Source: Actinoplanes italicus (GTDB lineage Bacteria; Actinomycetota; Actinomycetes; Mycobacteriales; Micromonosporaceae). Taken from it: a stretch of DNA of 64,000 nt. The notes under the pieces are model-generated. The model worked only from the letters and a program-made list of their open reading frames with translations. It was not told the DNA's origin and did not search any database. The number at the start of each line of letters is the position of its first letter. Position 1 is the stretch's first letter. Shown piece by piece: positions 56,793 through 64,000 of this stretch. The stretch spans positions 496,001 to 560,000 of the forward strand of contig NZ_PVMZ01000003.1 in the NCBI RefSeq assembly GCF_003001815.1. Reading direction: 5' to 3'. A program made the position numbers and the translations under genes.

Positions 56793-57478
56793 GCGAGCGA
56801 TCCGAAGCGCCGCGGCCGGGGGGCCGGGCGGCGCAGCCGCGCGACACGCGCCGGGTGAGCCGCGATGCCGAGACCAAGGGTGACGGCGTCCGGGGGGCAC
56901 GCCGTTCCGAGCGGGGCGACACGCGCCGATCAGGGATGCGGGGCGAGAAGGGTCCGGAGGCGACCGCCCGGTCAGGGATGCGGAGCCGTAAGGCCGCGGA
57001 CACGACCGCTCCGGTCGACGGCGCCACCGCGCTGTCGATCGAGGTGAGTGGCGACACGCCGCCGATGCCGGGCCGTCCGCGGCTCTGGGTGGCGCCACCG
57101 CTGCCGGTCCGCGCGCCGCGGGCCACTTTCGCCGCGGCGATCATCGCCGTGGTCCTGGTCGGTGTGGTCGGTATCCTGCTGATCAACACGAAGACCATGG
57201 AGCAGTCCTTCCGGCTCGACGCCCTCCGCAAGGAGAAGACCACCCTCGACAAGCGTCAGCAGGAGCTGGACCGGCAGATCTACGAGCTGTCCGGCCCGGG
57301 CAACCTGCACGCCGCCGCACGCCGGCTCGGCCTGGTCCAGGCCGACGAGCCCGCGGTGATCTGGCTGCCGAACGGCGACATCGTCCGCCCGCCGGCGCCC
57401 GGCCGTGGCCCGACTGCTCCGACCGCCGACGACGGGCTGCGCGAGACGGGTGCACCGTCCACCGCGGCCGAGCGGTAG
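56789..57478 (+). CDS. ftsL: FtsL-like septum formation protein
   Basis: Bitopic division protein of 229 residues. A long basic cytoplasmic region (1-110) precedes one transmembrane helix at about 113-132 and a short coiled coil at 137-167 ([17 protein letters not shown]), then a Pro-rich extracytoplasmic tail. The length and the basic tail are typical of actinobacteria. It partners FtsB/FtsQ and regulates FtsW-FtsI. Overlaps rsmH by ATGA and is followed 6 nt later by ftsI. Confidence 0.85.
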   Translation: MSERSEAPRPGGRAAQPRDTRRVSRDAETKGDGVRGARRSERGDTRRSGMRGEKGPEATARSGMRSRKAADTTAPVDGATALSIEVSGDTPPMPGRPRLWVAPPLPVRAPRATFAAAIIAVVLVGVVGILLINTKTMEQSFRLDALRKEKTTLDKRQQELDRQIYELSGPGNLHAAARRLGLVQADEPAVIWLPNGDIVRPPAPGRGPTAPTADDGLRETGAPSTAAER

Positions 57479-57484
57479 CCCGCG

Positions 57485-59818
57485 ATGTCGCCGCGATCCG
57501 ATGACGACGAACCGCGCCGGGGCACATCGCCCCGGCGCGGTTCGTCACGTGACCTGCCGGGCGAGGAGCCGGTCGACGACCCGCGCGAGGGCCGCCGTGG
57601 CCGTTCCAGCATCGGCGAGGCACGTGCGTACACACCGCGCGGCCGTACCGTGGCCGAGCGCGGCCGGTTGCCGCGCAACACCGGCCGCAACGCCGACCCG
57701 TTCCGTCCGGCGCTGCAGGTGCTCGACGGCGGCGAGAGCGGACAGCGCGCACGGGCCCGCGGGCGCAACGTGGAGCCGCCCGCGCAGCGCGAGGAGTCGA
57801 AGCCCCGCGAGCAGACGAAGCCCCGCGAGAAGGAGAAGCCCCGCGAGCAGACGAAGCCCCGCGAGAAGGAGAAGCCCCGCGAGCAGGTGAAGGCGCGGGA
57901 GCAGAGCCGGACACGGGAGCCGGAGCGCCGCACGCCGCGGGAGCGCACGAGCTCAGGCACGACCCGGACCAGGGACGGCGAGCGTCCCCGTACCCGAGAA
58001 AGGTCCAAGGAAAAAGAAGGACCACGACGGACCGCGACCCGTCGCCCGGTCGAGAGCGAACCTCCGAAGCTCGCGAACAGTACCCGGCGTCTGCGGCTCG
58101 GCACGGTCCTGGCCCTGTCGCTCTTCATCACCATCGGCGTACGCCTGGTGGTCCTGCAGGTGGCCACCTCCCCGGAGGAGGCCGCGAGCCTGCTGGAGCT
58201 GCGGGAGGACCGGCTGAGCAGCGTGAAGCTGCCGGCGCCGCGTGGCAGCATCCTGGACCGCAACGGCAACGTGCTGGCGCACAGCGTGGAGGCTCGGTAC
58301 GTCTACGCCGACCCGGAGGACCCGGGTCTGCAGAAGGACCTGCCCGGTACGGCCGAGAAGCTGGCGCGGCTGCTCGGCGTCTCCCGCACCGAGTTGTACG
58401 CCGGTATGCAGCGCAAGCAGTTGCTCGGCGGCAAGTGGTCCAGGTTCCGCTATCTGGCGCGTGGTGTGGACATCACGGACGCCGAGCGGGTCGACGCGCT
58501 GGGGCTGCCCGGCATCTACACCGCGACCGACGCGCGCCGGGACGTGCAGGGTGATCTCGCGTCCAACCTGATCGGCTTCACCGGTGTCGAGGGGCGTGGC
58601 CTGGAAGGGCTCGAGGCCCGCTACGACGACCTGCTGCACGGTACGGACGGCAAGCGCGTCTTCGAGCGCGGCGCCGGCAACCTGAACGCGCCGATCCCCG
58701 GTGGGTTCCAGCAGGACACCCCGGCCCGGCCGGGCAACTCGCTTCAGCTCACCATCGACCAGGACCTGCAGTTCCAGGTGCAGCGGGTGCTGGACGCGGC
58801 CGGCAAGAAGAAGAACGCGACGGTCGGCGGCGCCGTGGTGCTCGACATCCGTACCGGCGAGGTGCTGGCCCAGGCGAGCTACCCGTCGTACAACGCCGCG
58901 AAGCCCGACGCGGTCGACGGCGCCAAGCGGATCGACATGCCGAGCAGCGTGGTCACCGACCCGGGCTCCAGCCACAAGGCGTTCATCTTCGGCGCCGCCC
59001 TGCAGGAGGGGCTGGTCAAGCCGGACGAGCTGATCGAGATCAGTCCGGCGATCAAGAAGGGCGACACGACGTTCGAGGACACCCATCCGGAGGTGAAGGG
59101 CACCCGGATGACCCTGCCGGGCTTGCTCGCGCACTCGTCGAACGTCGGCACGATCATCCTCGCCGACCGGCTCGGCAAGGAGAAGGTGTACGAGTACCAG
59201 CAGAAGTTCGGACTGGGCAAGGCCACCGGTGAGGGCGCTCCGGCCGAGGTCGACGGCGCGCTGCTGGCTCCGGAGGACTGGAGCGGGTCGTCGTACGGCT
59301 CGGTGCCGATCGGCCACAGTGTCTCGGCCACGCTGATCCAGATGGCCGCCGGGTATGGCGCGATCGCGAACGACGGCGTCTACGTCCAGCCGCGGCTGAT
59401 CAAGGCGACGATCTCCGGTGAGGACGGCAAGGTCACCCCGGCGCCGGCGTCGTCGACGCACCGGGTCCTGGACGTCGAGACGTCGCGGCAGCTGCGTTAC
59501 ATGATGGAGGCCGTGGTCGCGACCGACAGCGGCACCGGACGGGCCGCGCGGGTCACCGGTTACCGGGTGGCGGGCAAGACCGGCACCGGCAAGCTGCTCA
59601 TCGACGGCCAGTACACCAGCCACAACGCCAGTTCGTTCATCGGCATGGCCCCGGCGGAGAACCCCCGGTACGTGATCGCGGTATCGATGGACGTCAGCAG
59701 CGGCGGTGGTGGCGACGTGGCCGCTCCGGCGTTCAGCGACATGATGTCCTACGTCCTGCTGCATAACCATGTGCCACCGGCCGGTAGCAAGCCGCCAACC
59801 TTCAAGATCAAGGAATGA
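57485..59818 (+). CDS. ftsI: Division-specific penicillin-binding protein (PBP3 type)
   Basis: Class B transpeptidase of 777 residues that cross-links septal peptidoglycan. A charged cytoplasmic region of about 200 residues includes KPREKE and KPREQT hexamer repeats (about 106-138). One membrane helix (LGTVLALSLFITIGVRLVVL) follows, then the PBP dimer domain (RGSILDRNG) and the transpeptidase with S495-S-H-K498, S551-S-N553 and K698-T-G700. The N-terminal region is longer than in most FtsI. Downstream of ftsL, upstream of murE, which has its own promoter. Confidence 0.95.
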   Translation: MSPRSDDDEPRRGTSPRRGSSRDLPGEEPVDDPREGRRGRSSIGEARAYTPRGRTVAERGRLPRNTGRNADPFRPALQVLDGGESGQRARARGRNVEPPAQREESKPREQTKPREKEKPREQTKPREKEKPREQVKAREQSRTREPERRTPRERTSSGTTRTRDGERPRTRERSKEKEGPRRTATRRPVESEPPKLANSTRRLRLGTVLALSLFITIGVRLVVLQVATSPEEAASLLELREDRLSSVKLPAPRGSILDRNGNVLAHSVEARYVYADPEDPGLQKDLPGTAEKLARLLGVSRTELYAGMQRKQLLGGKWSRFRYLARGVDITDAERVDALGLPGIYTATDARRDVQGDLASNLIGFTGVEGRGLEGLEARYDDLLHGTDGKRVFERGAGNLNAPIPGGFQQDTPARPGNSLQLTIDQDLQFQVQRVLDAAGKKKNATVGGAVVLDIRTGEVLAQASYPSYNAAKPDAVDGAKRIDMPSSVVTDPGSSHKAFIFGAALQEGLVKPDELIEISPAIKKGDTTFEDTHPEVKGTRMTLPGLLAHSSNVGTIILADRLGKEKVYEYQQKFGLGKATGEGAPAEVDGALLAPEDWSGSSYGSVPIGHSVSATLIQMAAGYGAIANDGVYVQPRLIKATISGEDGKVTPAPASSTHRVLDVETSRQLRYMMEAVVATDSGTGRAARVTGYRVAGKTGTGKLLIDGQYTSHNASSFIGMAPAENPRYVIAVSMDVSSGGGGDVAAPAFSDMMSYVLLHNHVPPAGSKPPTFKIKE

Positions 59819-59834
59819 CGCGGGCCGCATGGCG

Positions 59835-59874
59835 TTGACAGCAAGCCCTCAGGGACGGGGTAGGGTCTGACGCC
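59835..59874 (+). promoter_or_regulatory. Promoter of murE
   Basis: TTGACA at 59835-59840, a 20-nt spacer and TAGGGT at 59861-59866, 8 nt before the GTG of murE. The perfect -35 suggests a second entry point for transcription within the dcw cluster. Confidence 0.6.
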
Positions 59875-61380
59875 GTGTCCGGCATTCCACGTCCCGAGAC
59901 CGTCGCGCCGTGCCTGTTGGGGCGGCTCGCGGAGCTGCTACCGGCAGCTTTGACCGGCGGTGACGTCCCGGTCACCGGCGTCACGCACAGTAGCCGGGAG
60001 GTGCGTCCGGGTGACCTTTACGCGGCCCTGCCCGGCGCGAACCGGCACGGCGCGGAGTTCGTCGCCGATGCCGCCCGCTCCGGCGCGGTGGCCGTGCTGA
60101 CCGATCCGGCCGGCGTTGCCGCGGCGGTCGCCGCGGGGCTGCCGGTGCTGGTGGCCGACCATCCCCGGGCGGTGCTCGGGGCGGCGTCGGCGGCGATCTA
60201 CGGCGAGCCGTCGCGACGGCTGACCATGATCGGCATCACCGGCACGGCCGGGAAGACCTCGACGTCGTACCTGGTCGAGGCCGGTCTGCGGGCCGCCGGG
60301 CGGGTCACCGGCCTGGTCGGCACGGTGGAGACCCGGCTCGGTGAGCTGGTGGTCAAGAGCGTGCGGACCACCCCGGAGGCCACCGATCTGCAGGCGATCC
60401 TCGCCACCGGCGTCGAGCGCGGCGTCGAGGCGGTGGTCATGGAGGTCTCCAGCCACGCGCTGGTGATGGGCAGGGCCGACGGCATCCGCTTCGCGGCCGG
60501 CGGCTACACCAATTTCGGTCAGGACCACCTCGACTTCCACCCGACGACCGAGGACTACTTCGAGGCCAAGGCCCGGCTCTTCGACGGCCGCTCGGCCGCC
60601 GAGGTGATCAATCTCGACGACCCGGCGCTGCGGCCGCTGCTCAAGCCGTCGACGGTCACCTACTCGGCGGCCGGCGACCGGGCGGCGACCTGGTGGGCCT
60701 CCGACGTCCGGCCGGCCGAATTCGGTCAGCGGTTCACCGCGCACGGCCCGGGCGGTGTGACGGTGGAGACCGGGGTGGCTCTGCCCGGCCTGCACAACGT
60801 CGCGAACGCGCTTCTCGCGCTGGCCCTGCTGGTCGCCGCGGGCGTCGACGCCCGGACGGCCGGTGAGGGCATCGCCGCCTGTCGTGGCGTACCCGGCCGG
60901 CTGGAGCTGGTGCGGGCGCCCGGTGACGTCCTCGGCGTCGTCGACTACGCCCACAAGCCCAACGCGATCGTCGCCGCGCTCGCGGCCCTGCGCGGCCTGG
61001 CCACGACGCGCGGCGGCCGGCTGATCTGCGTGATAGGCGCCGGCGGTGATCGGGACCAGGGCAAACGGCCACTGATGGGCGAGGCCGCGGCGCAGGGTGC
61101 CGACCTGGTGATCATCACCGACGACAACCCCAGGACCGAAGACCCTTCCTTCGTACGCACGGGGCTGCGCCGGGGAGCCGAGGAGGCCGCCACACCCGCC
61201 AAGGTCATCGAGGTGGCCGGCCGTGGCGCCGCGATCGTCGAGGCGGTCCGTCTGGCCGCGGCCGGTGACGTGATCGCGGTGCTCGGCAAGGGCAACGAAC
61301 AGGGCCAGGAGGTGAACGGCGAGGTGCTGCCGTTCGACGACCGTATCGAGCTCGCCGCCGCTCTGGAGGCCCGCGCATGA
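59875..61380 (+). CDS. murE: UDP-MurNAc-L-Ala-D-Glu:meso-diaminopimelate ligase
   Basis: Cytoplasmic ATP-dependent Mur ligase of 501 residues that adds the third stem residue. The P-loop GTAGKTST is near residue 123; HSSREVRPGDLY binds the UDP-sugar end; DDNPRTEDP carries the DNPR motif that selects meso-diaminopimelate. GTG start, preceded by a good promoter and no Shine-Dalgarno. It overlaps murF by ATGA. Confidence 0.96.
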   Translation: MSGIPRPETVAPCLLGRLAELLPAALTGGDVPVTGVTHSSREVRPGDLYAALPGANRHGAEFVADAARSGAVAVLTDPAGVAAAVAAGLPVLVADHPRAVLGAASAAIYGEPSRRLTMIGITGTAGKTSTSYLVEAGLRAAGRVTGLVGTVETRLGELVVKSVRTTPEATDLQAILATGVERGVEAVVMEVSSHALVMGRADGIRFAAGGYTNFGQDHLDFHPTTEDYFEAKARLFDGRSAAEVINLDDPALRPLLKPSTVTYSAAGDRAATWWASDVRPAEFGQRFTAHGPGGVTVETGVALPGLHNVANALLALALLVAAGVDARTAGEGIAACRGVPGRLELVRAPGDVLGVVDYAHKPNAIVAALAALRGLATTRGGRLICVIGAGGDRDQGKRPLMGEAAAQGADLVIITDDNPRTEDPSFVRTGLRRGAEEAATPAKVIEVAGRGAAIVEAVRLAAAGDVIAVLGKGNEQGQEVNGEVLPFDDRIELAAALEARA

Positions 61381-62759
61381 TCCCGCTCTCCGTGGCCGAG
61401 ATCGCCTCGATCACCGGCGGCACCGTCGTCGGCGACCCGTCGGTGATCGTGACCGGACCCGCCGAGTACGACTCCCGCAAGATCGGGCCGGGCGGCCTGT
61501 TCGTGGCCTTCACCGGTGAGAAGGCCGACGGTCACGACTACGCGGGCGTCGCGGCGCAGGCGGGTGCGGCGGCCGTGCTGGGCTCGCGGGACACCGGCGT
61601 GCCCGGCGTCGTCGTCGAGGACCCGCGGGGCGCCCTGGCCGCGCTGGCCCGGGCCGTGGTGTCGCGGCTCGACAAGCTCACCGTGATCGGTCTGACCGGT
61701 TCCTCCGGCAAGACCACCACCAAGGACTACATCGGGCAGCTGCTGTCGCGTCTCGGGCCCACGGTGGCGCTGCCCGGCTCGCTCAACAACGAGCTCGGCT
61801 TCCCGTACACGGTGCTGCAGGCGAGCGCCGAGACCCGGTTCCTGGTGCTGGAGATGGGCGCCCGCGGCGTCGGGCACATCAGCTACCTGACCGGGATCGC
61901 CCGCCCGTCGATCGGCGTGGTGCTCAACATCGGCGCGGCCCACATCGGCGAGTTCGGCTCGATGGAGGGTACGGCGCTGGCCAAGGGCGAGCTGGTCGAG
62001 GCGCTGCCGTCGTCCGGTGTCGCGGTCCTGAACGCGGACGACCCGCTGGTGGCCGCCATGGCGTCGCGTACCTCCGCCTCCGTGGTCCTGGTCGGGTCGA
62101 CCGGGTCGCTCACCGCCTCGGACGTCACGCTCGACGCGGCCGGTCGTGCGTCGTACACCCTCTCCGACGGTTCCCGGACCGGCGTCGTCCGGCTCGCCGT
62201 GGCCGGCGAGCACCAGGTCGCGAACACCCTCGCCGCCGGTGCCGTGGCGCTGGCGGCCGGGATGACCTTCGAGGAGCTGGTCGTCGCACTCGGCGAGGTC
62301 GGCATCGCCTCCGAGCGCCGGATGGACGTCTTCACCCGGCCCGACGGCGTCACGGTCGTCGACGACTCGTACAACGCCAATCCGTCCTCGACCTCGGCCG
62401 CCCTGCGGGCGCTGGCCGCGATGGGTGAGGGCAGACGCACCACCGCCGTCCTCGGCTTCATGGCCGAGCTCGGTGAGCACGAGGTGTCCGGACACGCTGA
62501 GGTCGGCCGGCTCGCCGCCGAGCTGGGCGTGGACCGGCTGATCGCGGTGACCGGCAAGGCGGGTCCGATCCTGGACGGCGCGGCCGGAGTGGACGGGTGG
62601 CGGGGTACGGGGCTCCTCGCCGCAGACCAGGCCGCCGCGATCGAGATTCTGCAAGCGGACCTGCGCGCCGACGACGTCGTGCTGGTCAAGGGTTCCCGCT
62701 ACCGCACATGGGATGTCGCCGACTGGCTGCGGCACCCCGAGGAGGTTCAGCCCACGTGA
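61377..62759 (+). CDS. murF: UDP-MurNAc-tripeptide:D-Ala-D-Ala ligase
   Basis: Mur ligase of 460 residues that adds D-Ala-D-Ala. [10 protein letters not shown] near residue 107 is the P-loop; [10 protein letters not shown] and MGARGVGHI are family segments, and [10 protein letters not shown] the C-terminal domain signature. Overlaps murE by ATGA and mraY by GTGA, so murE, murF and mraY are translationally coupled. Confidence 0.96.
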   Translation: MIPLSVAEIASITGGTVVGDPSVIVTGPAEYDSRKIGPGGLFVAFTGEKADGHDYAGVAAQAGAAAVLGSRDTGVPGVVVEDPRGALAALARAVVSRLDKLTVIGLTGSSGKTTTKDYIGQLLSRLGPTVALPGSLNNELGFPYTVLQASAETRFLVLEMGARGVGHISYLTGIARPSIGVVLNIGAAHIGEFGSMEGTALAKGELVEALPSSGVAVLNADDPLVAAMASRTSASVVLVGSTGSLTASDVTLDAAGRASYTLSDGSRTGVVRLAVAGEHQVANTLAAGAVALAAGMTFEELVVALGEVGIASERRMDVFTRPDGVTVVDDSYNANPSSTSAALRALAAMGEGRRTTAVLGFMAELGEHEVSGHAEVGRLAAELGVDRLIAVTGKAGPILDGAAGVDGWRGTGLLAADQAAAIEILQADLRADDVVLVKGSRYRTWDVADWLRHPEEVQPT

Positions 62760-63874
62760 GGGCAGTCATCGTCGCGGCCGCGGTCGCCTTTCTCATCTCG
62801 CTCTTCGGTACGCCCCTCGCGATCCGGGTCTTCTCGGCGCTTAAGGCCGGCCAGCCGATCCGGACCATCGGCCCGCAGACCCACCTGGGCAAGCGGGGCA
62901 CCCCCACGATGGGCGGCGTGGCGTTCATCCTCGCCACCCTGTTCGCGTACGCCGCCGGGCACCTGGCGCTGACCACCCTCCCGGAGCGGCAGATCGCCCA
63001 GGAGAAGCCGACCATGACCGCGCTGGTCCTGCTCGGTCTCTTCGTGTTCTGCGGCGCGGTCGGCTTCATGGATGACTTCCTCAAGGTGCGCAAGCGCAAC
63101 TCGGACGGTCTCAGCGCCAAGGGCAAGCTCCTCGGACAGCTGGTGATCGGCACCGTGTTCGGTATCGCCGCGCTGTACTTCCCGAGCACCAACGGCCAGA
63201 CCGTGGCCAGCGAGAAGATCTCGTTCATCCGCGACGTGAGCTGGCTGGACGTCGGCAAGGTCGGCTCGGTCATGGTGTTCGTCTTCGTGATCATGGCGAT
63301 GTCGAACGGCGTGAACCTCACCGACGGCCTCGACGGTCTCGCCACCGGCGCGTCGATCCTGGTCCTCGGCGCCTACTCGCTGATCGGCTTCTGGCAGTAC
63401 CGGCACTGGTGCGGTGACAACGACTACGTCGGTGACCCCGGCTCGTCGACCGCGCTGCACTGTTATCAGGTCCGGGACCCACTGGAGATCGCGATGATCG
63501 CGGCGGCCGCGGCCGCGGCCTGTGTCGGCTTCCTCTGGTGGAACACGAACCCGGCCCGGATCTTCATGGGCGACACCGGCGCGCTGGCGCTGGGCGGCCT
63601 GATCGGCGGACTCGCCGTGGCCACCCGGACCACGCTGCTCTCGGTCATCATCGGCGGCCTCTTCGTGATCATCACGATGTCCGTGGTCATCCAGATCATC
63701 TCGTTCAAGACCACCGGCAAGCGGGTCTTCCGGATGTCACCGTTGCAGCACCACTTCGAGCTGGCCGGATGGAGCGAGGTCAACATCGTGGTCCGGTTCT
63801 GGATCATCGCGGGCATCTGCGCCGCGATCGGTCTGGGCCTGTTCTACAGCGAGCACCTGGCGGTCATGGGCTGA
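62756..63874 (+). CDS. mraY: Phospho-N-acetylmuramoyl-pentapeptide transferase
   Basis: Membrane enzyme of 372 residues that makes lipid I from UDP-MurNAc-pentapeptide and undecaprenyl phosphate. About ten membrane helices, with the catalytic aspartates in [15 protein letters not shown] and [12 protein letters not shown] and the [17 protein letters not shown] loop. GTG at 62756 overlaps the murF stop by GTGA with GAGGAGG upstream; the frame is open further upstream inside murF. A 16-bp hairpin follows the stop. Confidence 0.96.
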   Translation: MRAVIVAAAVAFLISLFGTPLAIRVFSALKAGQPIRTIGPQTHLGKRGTPTMGGVAFILATLFAYAAGHLALTTLPERQIAQEKPTMTALVLLGLFVFCGAVGFMDDFLKVRKRNSDGLSAKGKLLGQLVIGTVFGIAALYFPSTNGQTVASEKISFIRDVSWLDVGKVGSVMVFVFVIMAMSNGVNLTDGLDGLATGASILVLGAYSLIGFWQYRHWCGDNDYVGDPGSSTALHCYQVRDPLEIAMIAAAAAAACVGFLWWNTNPARIFMGDTGALALGGLIGGLAVATRTTLLSVIIGGLFVIITMSVVIQIISFKTTGKRVFRMSPLQHHFELAGWSEVNIVVRFWIIAGICAAIGLGLFYSEHLAVMG

Positions 63875-63892
63875 TCCCGGCCCGCGAGTCAC

Positions 63893-63928
63893 CGAGGGGG
63901 TTGCGGCCGGCGGGCCGCAACCCCCTCG
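63893..63928. terminator. Perfect 16-bp hairpin after mraY
   Basis: CGAGGGGGTTGCGGCC (63893-63908) pairs perfectly with 63913-63928 around a GGCG loop. It lies 18 bp after the mraY stop, where murD would normally follow. No T-tract. The last 70 bases of the window hold no recognisable gene. Confidence 0.7.
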
Positions 63929-64000
63929 TGCATGAGGCCGGATGCCTTCCGGAATCCGCCGGTACGGCCAATCCGCCCCGTGAGGCGCCGGTCCCTTCTT

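Overview
The window is high-GC DNA from an actinomycete. The mraZ-rsmH-ftsL-ftsI-murE-murF-mraY order, a MurE DNPR motif (meso-diaminopimelate), the MurT/GatD pair, an ImuA'-ImuB-DnaE2 mutasome, DUF3040 and DUF6153 proteins, many GTG starts and 4-nt ATGA/GTGA gene overlaps all point to Micromonosporaceae, most likely Actinoplanes or a close relative. The family is an inference; the phylum is secure. No phage, insertion sequence, tRNA, rRNA or CRISPR array was seen.

Layout. 20-8805: a polyprenyl diphosphate synthase divergent from metF, a CDP-alcohol phosphatidyltransferase, an HNH nuclease, and two divergent TetR units, each with visible palindromic operators. 8912-13327: sdhCAB, divergent from a LysR gene whose promoter carries a perfect 15-bp LysR box. 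13361-15927: a methyltransferase and a membrane-anchored VWA protein. 15937-20561: a minus-strand carotenoid-tailoring operon (CrtA-like ketolase, GNAT, CruF hydratase, glycosyltransferase, CrtI-type desaturase). 20588-24563: YbaK, an SDR, and a probable copper cassette (DUF6153, DUF305 lipoprotein, DUF4396 protein behind a CsoR-type operator). 24744-33312: an SOS module with a LexA box, HEPN gene, imuA', imuB and dnaE2. 33367-36436: an SSI-type protease inhibitor, methyltransferase, phosphodiesterase and DUF3040 protein. 37818-42588: MoxR, DUF58 and transglutaminase genes. 42860-47139: leuS behind an apparent leucine attenuator, then aroA. 48421-52572: a VTT membrane protein, the MurT/GatD lipid II amidating pair, and an NlpC/P60 hydrolase behind a c-di-AMP riboswitch. 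54716-63874: MraZ boxes and the start of the dcw cell-division and wall cluster, with a 16-bp perfect hairpin after mraY.

Two traits recur. At least 15 transcription units have a TANNNT -10 hexamer only 6-8 nt before a GTG or ATG with no usable Shine-Dalgarno, implying leaderless mRNAs. Several gene-poor stretches are built from tandem repeats with periods of 7, 8, 18, 21, 36, 40, 41/42, about 50-60 and 203 bp. Repeats with 48-bp units also sit in frame inside imuA' and the DUF6153 gene. A 47-bp palindromic element occurs four times as two closely spaced pairs 25 kb apart.

Functionally, much of the window serves the cell envelope: peptidoglycan precursors, septation, lipid II amidation, a secreted hydrolase and carotenoids. 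SOS mutagenesis, copper handling and central metabolism make up most of the rest.
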